A program made the translations under genes and the position numbers. A stretch of 64,000 nucleotides of DNA, from the NCBI GenBank assembly GCA_944321705.1, contig CALUMG010000003.1, positions 1-64,000 on the forward strand. The letters run 5' to 3'. A model generated the notes under the pieces. It did no database searches. It had not been told where the DNA came from and saw only the letters and a list, made by a program, of their open reading frames with translations. The DNA is from an uncultured Muribaculaceae bacterium (GTDB lineage: Bacteria; Bacteroidota; Bacteroidia; Bacteroidales; Muribaculaceae). Position 1 is the first letter of the stretch; the number at the start of each line of letters is the position of its first letter. Of this stretch, positions 46,583 to 53,948 are shown in pieces.

Positions 46583-48487
46583 ATGAAAAGCTTTAACATA
46601 TCTATCGATCAAATAAAAGACTTGAACCGCAAACGCAACATCGCCCTCCGTTTTCCCTATGACCCAATTCTCGGCACAGGTTGCACAGGTCCTCGCACCA
46701 CATGTCATGTCATCGACAAAGGAGAGTTTTCGATACCGTGCCCAATGACCGATGATCCTGCATTCAACCCCGTGATGACATGGACCGAACATGTGAAATG
46801 CCGCATAAAATATGATTTTGAATTTTGGTGTGCCACATGCGTCACTATAAAAGACAAGCTGACGGCACGCAAGATTCCATTCGTCTTGAATCGTCCCCAA
46901 CGGCGCGTGCTTGCGGTGCTCGAAGGGATGCGCTTGGCACGACGCCCAATAAGAATGATTCTGCTGAAAGCAAGACAATGGGGTGGCTCCACCCTTGTGC
47001 AATTTTACATGGCATGGATACAAATAACTCTGCGACGCAACTGGAACAGTTTGATATGCGGACACTTAAAAGATGCGTCGGCAGCGATAAAAGGGATGTA
47101 TTCGCGATTGCTTGCCGAATATCCTGTTGAATATTGGAGCGAGAACTCAGCCCCTAAATTTGTCCCCTTTGAAAAAAGCAGAAACGTCAACATGATTTCA
47201 GGACGTGAATGCCTCGTCGCCATTGGCTCGGCCGAAAGTCCGGAAGCCATCAGAGGCTATGACATCGCCATGGCACATCTCACCGAAGTGGCTTTTTGGA
47301 GAAATTCCCCGTTGCATTCCCCCGAAAACATTGTACGTTCGGTTTGTGGCTCGATAGCCCTCGAAAACGACACAGTGATAATTATGGAAAGTACGGCCAA
47401 CGGAATGGGAAATTTCTTTCACACCGAGTGGTTGCGAGCCAAAGCCGGCTTGAGCGACAAAGTCGCAGTGTTTGTACCATGGCACGAAATAGAAATTTAT
47501 CGTTATCCCGTGGAAGATGCCGGCAGGCTTTGGAACGAACTGGATGAATATGAAAGAAATCTGTGGGAAGAAGGCCTTACGCTTGAAATGATTAACTGGT
47601 ATCATAACAAGCGTAAAGAATACACGTCGCATTCGCAAATGAAAGCCGAATACCCGAGCAACGACATCGAGGCATTCGTCTCGTCGGGAAACATGCTGTT
47701 CGACCCATCCATGCTCGACAAGTTGAGGACAGGCTGCAAGCCACCACTATGGATTGGTGAAATAACCGGTGATGCCGAGTCGGGATGCAAGTCTTTGTCG
47801 GGCCTTCGCAAAGTACAATCGTCAAAAGGGTGCTTGAAAGTGTGGGCAGACCCCGACCTTATCTCCCCTCAGGGCAAAAAACAATACATAACAGTAGTCG
47901 ACATAGGCGGATTAAGTGACAAAGCGGACTTTTCGGTGATTACCGTCTTCGATTCTTGCAATTTTGCCGGAATACCCGAAGTGGTGGCACAATGGAGAGG
48001 ACACTTGCACCACGACTTGCTTGCATGGAAAGCCGCGCAAATAAGTTCATGGTACCTAAAGGCTTTACTCGTGGTAGAAAGCAATACGCTTGAAACAGAA
48101 TTTGCCGACGATGGTGCATCTTATATTCTTGAAATACTCGAAAGATTTTACCACAATCTGTATCGCAGGCCGTCCCGGTCGGGCAACGGACAATACAGGA
48201 TAGGCTTTCACACAAACGCGGCTACCAAACAGGCCGTAGTGTGCGAACTCATGCGTGCCGTGCGCGACAATCTTTACTTGGAGCATGACACCGAAGCCAT
48301 AAACGAACTTTCATGGTATGAACGCAAGCCATCGGGCGGATATGGAGCCGTGGCAGGAAAACACGATGACATTCTCATGACTCGTGCCATCGGTTTATAT
48401 GTAATCGCACGTCTGGCCGATTATGCTATGCGTCATGGCGTGGAATCGGTACACGAACTGAAGATTCCTCCCTACAAGGCCATTTGA
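46583..48487 (+). CDS. Phage-type terminase large subunit (TerL), lone copy
   Basis: Full-length TerL of 634 residues. In phages this is the ATP-driven motor that packs DNA into capsids and cuts it. The ATPase half has a Walker A-like KARQWGGST (129-137), a Walker B-like AHLTEVAFW (Glu235) and the coupling motif ESTANG (269-274). The RNase H-like nuclease half has VVDIGG (Asp440), VVESNT (Glu499) and KHDD (Asp595/596). No portal, small terminase, capsid protease or integrase gene lies nearby, and base composition matches the host. The frame is intact with no stop or shift, so the gene is either a recent remnant or kept for use. The TTG/ATG upstream at 46484 lies before the promoter and is rejected. 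Confidence 0.85.
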   Translation: MKSFNISIDQIKDLNRKRNIALRFPYDPILGTGCTGPRTTCHVIDKGEFSIPCPMTDDPAFNPVMTWTEHVKCRIKYDFEFWCATCVTIKDKLTARKIPFVLNRPQRRVLAVLEGMRLARRPIRMILLKARQWGGSTLVQFYMAWIQITLRRNWNSLICGHLKDASAAIKGMYSRLLAEYPVEYWSENSAPKFVPFEKSRNVNMISGRECLVAIGSAESPEAIRGYDIAMAHLTEVAFWRNSPLHSPENIVRSVCGSIALENDTVIIMESTANGMGNFFHTEWLRAKAGLSDKVAVFVPWHEIEIYRYPVEDAGRLWNELDEYERNLWEEGLTLEMINWYHNKRKEYTSHSQMKAEYPSNDIEAFVSSGNMLFDPSMLDKLRTGCKPPLWIGEITGDAESGCKSLSGLRKVQSSKGCLKVWADPDLISPQGKKQYITVVDIGGLSDKADFSVITVFDSCNFAGIPEVVAQWRGHLHHDLLAWKAAQISSWYLKALLVVESNTLETEFADDGASYILEILERFYHNLYRRPSRSGNGQYRIGFHTNAATKQAVVCELMRAVRDNLYLEHDTEAINELSWYERKPSGGYGAVAGKHDDILMTRAIGLYVIARLADYAMRHGVESVHELKIPPYKAI

Positions 48488-48900
48488 AACTTATTACAAT
48501 TGCCAAAATTCGGGAAGTAAAGACGTGGGAAAGGGACAAAAAAAGGACAGTCTCACGACTACCCCATTCTTAAATACACAATTATCTATAAAACAACTAT
48601 TTAATACTAAAACCTTAAATACGCTAAACTTTATTTGATATGTTTACGCTATTGCGTCTACATCATTAAATTCGCTCTGATTCACCCAATCTCAAATGCA
48701 TCGGCCACAGGTGATGCATGCTCATGGAGACATCATCTATTCTTTAATGGAAACTAAAGATAATGCATGTGGAAATATGGAACATAAAAAAGAGACTTCA
48801 AAACACAACACAAAAAGAAACCAACTTTATATTCAATAAAACAACACAATATCTTTACTTCACAATACGGAAAAAACAACTCTAAATCCGCTTTTCAAGA

Positions 48901-48940
48901 ATTCGGTTGCAAATATACATCATTTTGACCGAATAACAAA
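48901..48940 (-). promoter_or_regulatory. Orphan minus-strand promoter with flanking dyad
   Basis: On the minus strand: TTTG (48940-48937), 19-nt spacer, TATATTTG (48917-48910). ATTCGGT (48901-48907) and ACCGAAT (48928-48934) form an inverted repeat around the -7 box. No ORF or clear terminator follows before the terminase 3' end. Confidence 0.6.
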
Positions 48941-49067
48941 ATATAATCAAAAAAAGCACTACCGCATATCCAAGCCATACACAAACACAATATCAGGAAT
49001 AAAACCCATTAAATTAATATTTTCCGAAAATTTATATCCTATTTTTCCTTTTGAACAATTATTATTG

Positions 49068-49075
49068 TATTTTTG
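49068..49075 (+). promoter_or_regulatory. -7 box of pyrE
   Basis: TATTTTTG, 30 nt before ATG 49106. It favours this start over a GTG/ATG in the box itself. Confidence 0.5.
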
Positions 49076-49105
49076 CAAAAAACAAACGCCAAACATAAAA
49101 CTAAA

Positions 49106-49756
49106 ATGGAAAGAGTCGATCTAATTCTCGCAGAGAAACTATTAAGCATCAGTGCAATCATTCTCCAGCCGGAAAATCCGTTCGTTTGGGCTTCCGGATG
49201 GAATTCACCCATATATACCGACAATCGCAAGACATTGTCTTATCCCGATATCAGGAATTTTATCAAAGTTGAACTTTGCCGAATAATTCTTGAAAAATTC
49301 AAGAATGTCGATGTGATAGCAGGAGTGGCCACTGGTGCAATCGCACAAGGCGCACTCGTTGCCGACACTTTGGGTCTGCCTTACGTTTATGTACGTTCAA
49401 GCCCCAAAGACCATGGCTTGGAAAACCTCATCGAAGGCAATTTGAAAGCAGGACAAAGAGTAGTCGTAATCGAAGACCTGATTTCAACAGGAGGAAGCAG
49501 CTTGAAAGCATGTGAAGCTATAAGGCAAGTGGGATGCGAAGTAGTGGGCATGGCTGCAATCTTCACCTACGAATTCCCTGTATCTGTAAAGAAATTCCGT
49601 GAAGCCGGAATCGAATTGCACACCATCAGCTGTTACAACTCAATGATTGAAGCAGCTCTTGCTTCAAACTATATCAAGGACAAAGACGTAAAGACCTTGA
49701 AAGAGTGGCGCAAAGACCCGGCAAACTGGACTCCAAACAAAGAAACTATTGATTGA
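49106..49756 (+). CDS. pyrE: Orotate phosphoribosyltransferase
   Basis: Makes OMP from orotate and PRPP (pyrimidine synthesis). The PRPP-binding motif is VVVIEDLISTGGSS, and YVRSSPKDHG is the mobile catalytic loop. The 216 residues from ATG 49106 are normal; eleven in-frame codons upstream overlap the promoter. A perfect palindrome follows the stop, then the START-like gene. Confidence 0.95.
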   Translation: MERVDLILAEKLLSISAIILQPENPFVWASGWNSPIYTDNRKTLSYPDIRNFIKVELCRIILEKFKNVDVIAGVATGAIAQGALVADTLGLPYVYVRSSPKDHGLENLIEGNLKAGQRVVVIEDLISTGGSSLKACEAIRQVGCEVVGMAAIFTYEFPVSVKKFREAGIELHTISCYNSMIEAALASNYIKDKDVKTLKEWRKDPANWTPNKETID

Positions 49757-49791
49757 GCACGGCGTTACTCTGTATCAATGCCAAGCAATAT

Positions 49792-49825
49792 ATTGTTTCA
49801 ATCCATGATCATGGATTGAAACAAT
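49792..49825. repeat. Perfect 34-bp palindrome
   Basis: Each half is 17 nt (ATTGTTTCAATCCATGA and its complement) with no spacer, 35 bp after pyrE. There is no T-run after it, so it is not a typical terminator. Confidence 0.85.
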
Positions 49826-49861
49826 TGTCATTCACACAAATTTAAACCGATATCATTCAAA

Positions 49862-50296
49862 ATGGATTCATACAAAAGCAACGAGGAAATAGTAAATTAC
49901 AACATAGAAACGATTTTTGACAAACTGTCTGACTTTGAAAATTTCAGCAAAATCAAAGAAATGGGAAACATTCCCCCGGAACTGAAATCAAAAATCGACA
50001 GTGTTGAATTTACCAGTGATTCCATTTCATTCAAGGCCGACCCTGTAGGAATGATAAAACTCGTAATTGAAGAGCGCACACGTCCCTCGAAACTTGTCTT
50101 GTCGGCTGCAACTTTCCCAATACCGTTCAAGGCTGTAATAAACCTTGAAAAAATTGATGAAACAAGCACTCGACTGATGACTGAATTTCAAATAGAACTG
50201 AACATCATGCTCCGTGCCATGGCTTCAAAACCTTTATCGGATGGCGCAATAAAATTCGGACAAATGCTCGCAAGCCTTCCTTACGACAGATTTTGA
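49862..50296 (+). CDS. SRPBCC (START-like) family protein
   Basis: 144 residues with the helix-grip pattern: NYNIETIFDKLSDFENF, then strands around SISFKADPVGMIKLVIEER and a C-terminal helix ending GQMLASLPYDRF. Such small proteins bind hydrophobic ligands; the ligand is unknown. It follows pyrE on the same strand and is probably cotranscribed, unless the palindrome between them stops transcription. The stop codon lies in the palindrome TTTTGATTAATCAAAA (50291-50306). Confidence 0.78.
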   Translation: MDSYKSNEEIVNYNIETIFDKLSDFENFSKIKEMGNIPPELKSKIDSVEFTSDSISFKADPVGMIKLVIEERTRPSKLVLSAATFPIPFKAVINLEKIDETSTRLMTEFQIELNIMLRAMASKPLSDGAIKFGQMLASLPYDRF

Positions 50297-50320
50297 TTAA
50301 TCAAAATATTACACAGATAA

Positions 50321-50347
50321 AAGCGGCAACATCCTTGCCGCTTTTTT
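50321..50347 (+). terminator. Terminator of pyrE-SRPBCC
   Basis: AAGCGGCAA (50321-50329) pairs with TTGCCGCTT (50334-50342), followed by T6. Confidence 0.9.
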
Positions 50348-50548
50348 ATATCCACCCACGCAGATACGTCATAATAAAAATACATTACAATATGAGTTTT
50401 CATCCTTCGAGCCTTAACATATATTATACATTGCACTGCACCCATTAAGACATGCTCCGACTCGCTCAACATTAACTTCACATGTATCCCAATATAAAAA
50501 CACCTGCAATCGCAAAAACCTACTAAAACATTAATAAACAGAGGTACA

Positions 50549-50580
50549 GAAAAACAAAAGCCGATGCTTCACAGCACCGG
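50549..50580 (-). terminator. Terminator of the predicted small RNA
   Basis: An 8-bp stem with a GTGA tetraloop (50561-50580) and a T-rich tail on the minus strand (50560-50549). Confidence 0.75.
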
Positions 50581-50636
50581 ACTTCCATCAAATCTACAAT
50601 CTATAAAAACATATATATTTCAGAATTAGAATCATC
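50550..50636 (-). ncRNA. Predicted small RNA of about 86 nt
   Basis: A full promoter and terminator pair on the minus strand with no gene between them. The promoter is TTTG (50674-50671), 20-nt spacer, TATATTTG (50650-50643), so transcription should start near 50636. The end is a G+C-rich stem CCGGTGCT-GTGA-AGCATCGG (50580-50561, one G-U) followed by CTTTTGTTTTTC. The only frame inside is 13 codons (MILILKYICFYRL), starting almost at the predicted 5' end. The RNA could therefore be a regulatory RNA or carry a tiny hydrophobic peptide. No named RNA family is recognised. Confidence 0.55.
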
Positions 50637-50642
50637 TGTGAC

Positions 50643-50674
50643 CAAATATAAATATTTATTTTATTAAAAGCAAA
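50643..50674 (-). promoter_or_regulatory. Promoter of the predicted small RNA
   Basis: TTTG, 20 nt, TATATTTG on the minus strand: an exact match to the Bacteroidetes consensus. Confidence 0.68.
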
Positions 50675-50819
50675 GATTTTTTAAATAAAATTCCAAGTTT
50701 TTTCTTAAACACAACCCCTTCGCGCAATTAACCCCCTATAAATAACCATATTATCACAAAAAACACATTTTAACTCACATGTATATTTTTTGATTAACAT
50801 TCTGCCCGATCGACATGCC

Positions 50820-50827
50820 TACATTTG
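50820..50827 (+). promoter_or_regulatory. -7 box of the 825-residue protein gene
   Basis: TACATTTG ends 10 nt before the ATG at 50838, so the mRNA would be nearly leaderless. No good -33. Confidence 0.4.
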
Positions 50828-50837
50828 CTAAAAAAAA

Positions 50838-53315
50838 ATGAAACGCAAATCAATCATTGCCGACTTTTCGGGCAAAATCAATTACACCATTGAAGAGGAA
50901 GCACCAATAGGCTCTTGTTCCACGCTTGTCAACCTCAGAGAAAATTCAGGCGGGTTGACACCGGTCGGCTCCCTTCCGACACTCACGACTCTTGCCGCAG
51001 GCGAAAAATTGATTGCTGCTCATGAAGTTCATGGAACAGTCAATTTAATAAGCCTTGCAGGAAATTCAATCAAATGGCACGCCACCATGGCCGTCGACGG
51101 GACATTCTCGGTAAAAGGCATTACACTGTGCGACATCGATGGCAACTTGACAGCCATTTCGGCCTTAAGCGATTATGTCATGATTAGCACATCGCGCGGA
51201 TGTGTATTATTAAAATATGACAAAAACAATAATTCCTACAAGACATTAGACAAAAATAAGGCAATCCCAAGACTGCTACTTGGCACAGCCTCAACCGGAC
51301 GCATAAGCGAAATTGTGCCGGGCCTCGAATTTGAATCGGTCTACACACATTGGCAACCGCCATTACACGCCGATGACATTGCCCGTCTGTCCGACAACAT
51401 ACAAGATGCCTACAAGCGCCTGCAACGCTATGCATCGGGCAATGGGCTTCTCATTCAACCGCTGCTCGCAAGATATGCGGTGCGACTTTGGGACGACAGT
51501 TATCTATGGGTATCTCCGCCCTTGTTGGTCGGCAACGGATTGCAACCGGCCGAGGGCATAGCGACAGTGCGAACCGAAGAAAACAATTTCATCGGCATTG
51601 AACAAAGCGTGATCGAATCAGCCACCTACCGTGTGGCCATTATCGTGGAAAACGGCTCCGATGAAGATTGGGACTCCCTGATAAAGTCAATAGACATACT
51701 CGTTACCACCGAAAGCTCGCCAATCGACACTTCATCATTTGCCGATTACACCTGTACTACCGACAATCACGACAACATGCTGTCTTACCGAATGGAATAT
51801 TCTTTAAAATCAGCATCTGAAAATGATACGACAAACCTGCTGCTTGACAGTAAAAAATGGACAATCGCATGCCAAATCACCGACATGGCTGCATTAAGGC
51901 AAGGAATAGCAAAAGCGGCCAACTGCGATGTGGCAACCGACGCGACAGGATTGCCAGCGCAAATGAAACGATATGAAATAACACACTACGACAACACGGC
52001 CGTTGTTGAATCTTCGCAATTGTCATCATGCATGGAATCAATTGAAAAAAACATGTGCTACAATTCAATATTGTGTCACAACAGAAGACTTTTTGCCTCA
52101 GGCAACGCGGCTCTGCTCGTCAATCCTTGGCATCCTTCACTGTTTTGGCATGGCAACATCGATGCCGGCAATTGCGACATAATGGTAGAAACTTACATTA
52201 AAACTCCCGACGGAACAGCAGTCACCTACTGGAAAGGCTCGTCCAATATTATCCCCGCAGAACTGAACCCAATACTTGCCTACCCCGACCCTCGCGCTTT
52301 CCGCATGAAGATAATGTTACTCGCCAACGGCTCAGTCAAGCAAATAGAAGTTGACTTGAGCCCTTCAAACGGACAATGGATGGCAATCGATTCCTCTTCT
52401 CATTCCTTTTCCGACACCGGAGCCAGTTCTCTGCCAGAAATTGACGATGGGACTTGCATCGAGAACATCACGGGGAAAGTTTATGAATACACGGAATTAA
52501 ATCCATTGGCGATAAGTCTTGTACATAACGTTTGCGACAATTCCATACTCGCCATGGCTGCATCGGCTCGCCACACAAACAACAACATCGGCTCCCCCAT
52601 ATACATATTTGCCGAAAACGGAACTTATGCCTTGCCTTATCTCACCGCATCGGCCAAATATGCACCTGCCGTGCCATTGACAAACCATCGCATTGCAAAA
52701 GGCACGAAACCGGTAGAAAGTCACGCAAATGTCTATTTTGCCACCTATGATGGTAAAATATGCAGTTTGTCACAATACAAGATTGAAGACCTGCTCCGGC
52801 ATGTCGAAACTGAGTCTTTGGCTTGGAATCATGAATACGATGAACTGTGGATTTCTTGCAAAGATGGCTCAATCGAAGTATTAATGCCATCGGGACGATT
52901 ATATAGCCGGACCATCAATGAAATCACTACACTGCAACAATTGACATCCGACATTGCTGTTGCAGTTTGTCCCGACGGCAAGATTCTCGACATTTCACAC
53001 GAGGATGAGTCTACGGCCGATGTAGAACTGCTCACAAATCCCATTATTCTCAATAATCATGAACCGGCAATCCCTTACGAAATAATTTGGAACATATTTG
53101 CATCAGGCCTGTCCATGCGCCTTGCCGCTTATGGGGAAACCGGCGCAAGCTGCCATGGAATGACTTTGGCTGCAATGCAAGTAAATGGCAATGTCAGCTC
53201 GCCTATTCCCATGAGACTCATTTCCCCTCAGACAAGAGTGATGAGACTCGGTTTTGCTGGGAAATTTCCACACAACGCAATAATATGCCCGGCCAAAATA
53301 AAACTTAAGTACTGA
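50838..53315 (+). CDS. Large beta-rich protein resembling Bacteroidales phage structural proteins
   Basis: 825 residues, no signal peptide, no membrane segment. The start MKRKSIIADFSGKINYTIEEE, the segment LLARYAVRLWDDSYLWVSPPLLV, and a C-terminal half with short repeated strands (SLAWNHEYDELWISCKDGSIEVLMPSG) resemble large proteins I associate with Bacteroidales prophages and phages, possibly tail or head-tail proteins. I have no named family for it. The frame is intact. The neighbours are host genes, and the only other phage-like gene is the terminase 2.3 kb upstream. Without a search, a host beta-propeller protein cannot be excluded. Confidence 0.5.
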   Translation: MKRKSIIADFSGKINYTIEEEAPIGSCSTLVNLRENSGGLTPVGSLPTLTTLAAGEKLIAAHEVHGTVNLISLAGNSIKWHATMAVDGTFSVKGITLCDIDGNLTAISALSDYVMISTSRGCVLLKYDKNNNSYKTLDKNKAIPRLLLGTASTGRISEIVPGLEFESVYTHWQPPLHADDIARLSDNIQDAYKRLQRYASGNGLLIQPLLARYAVRLWDDSYLWVSPPLLVGNGLQPAEGIATVRTEENNFIGIEQSVIESATYRVAIIVENGSDEDWDSLIKSIDILVTTESSPIDTSSFADYTCTTDNHDNMLSYRMEYSLKSASENDTTNLLLDSKKWTIACQITDMAALRQGIAKAANCDVATDATGLPAQMKRYEITHYDNTAVVESSQLSSCMESIEKNMCYNSILCHNRRLFASGNAALLVNPWHPSLFWHGNIDAGNCDIMVETYIKTPDGTAVTYWKGSSNIIPAELNPILAYPDPRAFRMKIMLLANGSVKQIEVDLSPSNGQWMAIDSSSHSFSDTGASSLPEIDDGTCIENITGKVYEYTELNPLAISLVHNVCDNSILAMAASARHTNNNIGSPIYIFAENGTYALPYLTASAKYAPAVPLTNHRIAKGTKPVESHANVYFATYDGKICSLSQYKIEDLLRHVETESLAWNHEYDELWISCKDGSIEVLMPSGRLYSRTINEITTLQQLTSDIAVAVCPDGKILDISHEDESTADVELLTNPIILNNHEPAIPYEIIWNIFASGLSMRLAAYGETGASCHGMTLAAMQVNGNVSSPIPMRLISPQTRVMRLGFAGKFPHNAIICPAKIKLKY

Positions 53316-53323
53316 AGTTTCAT

Positions 53324-53331
53324 TATATTTG
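53324..53331 (+). promoter_or_regulatory. -7 box of the exonuclease gene
   Basis: TATATTTG, 62 nt before ATG 53394. No clear -33. Confidence 0.4.
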
Positions 53332-53393
53332 CATTCGTAATAATACATGAGAAAAGATGTTAAGGCGCAATTCGCCGTAAAATTAAATTCCGA

Positions 53394-53885
53394 ATGGATA
53401 ATTTTATAGCAATCGACTTTGAAACGGCCAATCAATACCCGTCAAGTGTATGCAGCGTCGGTCTGGTAATTGTAAAAAACGGTGTCATAGTAGATGAAAA
53501 ATACAGCTTGATAAAGCCATACCCAAATTTCTACTTGCCACGCAACACGGCCATCCACAAACTGTCGGCCATAGACACATACGATGCCTTGCCTTTTGAT
53601 GAAGTTTGGGAAAAGTTGACCCCGCACATAGGCACAATGCCTTTTGTTGCCCACAATGCCCCATTCGACCGCCGATGCCTCATTGCCGCACACCAAGTTT
53701 ACGATTTATATTATCCCGGATATGAATTCTATTGCACACTGAAAGCATCGAGAAAAACATTCCGTGAATTGCCCGACCATAAACTGCACACGGTGTCGGC
53801 ACAATGCGGATACATTCTGGAAAATCACCACAATGCGTTAGCCGATGCCGAAGCATGCGCCCACATAGCGATGAAAATTCTATGA
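53394..53885 (+). CDS. DEDDh 3'-5' exonuclease (DnaQ/PolC-epsilon-like)
   Basis: Small exonuclease with ExoI FIAIDFETAN (Asp8, Glu10), ExoII AHNAPFD and ExoIIIe HHNALADAEA (His and Asp five residues apart). At 163 residues it is a bare catalytic domain, like stand-alone DnaQ-fold proteins that trim DNA or RNA ends. No BRCT or other domain is present. It lies 78 nt after the 825-residue gene and 63 nt before the GH3 gene; a functional link to either is not evident. Confidence 0.9.
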   Translation: MDNFIAIDFETANQYPSSVCSVGLVIVKNGVIVDEKYSLIKPYPNFYLPRNTAIHKLSAIDTYDALPFDEVWEKLTPHIGTMPFVAHNAPFDRRCLIAAHQVYDLYYPGYEFYCTLKASRKTFRELPDHKLHTVSAQCGYILENHHNALADAEACAHIAMKIL

Positions 53886-53948
53886 CCGGCATTATAGATA
53901 CAAACATAAATATATATGATTCACAATTAAAACCTAAAAACATTAGCA

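Larger units (their letters stand above)
48488..49105. other. AT-rich intergenic stretch between terL and pyrE
   Basis: No ORF of note on either strand. It holds a 7-bp dyad ATGCATC/GATGCAT (48696-48719), a consensus promoter on the minus strand (48910-48940) and the pyrE -7 box (49068-49075). The length, over 600 bp, is unusual for this otherwise compact window. Confidence 0.6.
50297..50837. other. AT-rich intergenic stretch with a predicted small RNA
   Basis: No protein gene. From left: the plus-strand terminator 50321-50347, a minus-strand terminator 50549-50580, a minus-strand consensus promoter 50643-50674, and the -7 box of the next gene at 50820-50827. Confidence 0.6.
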
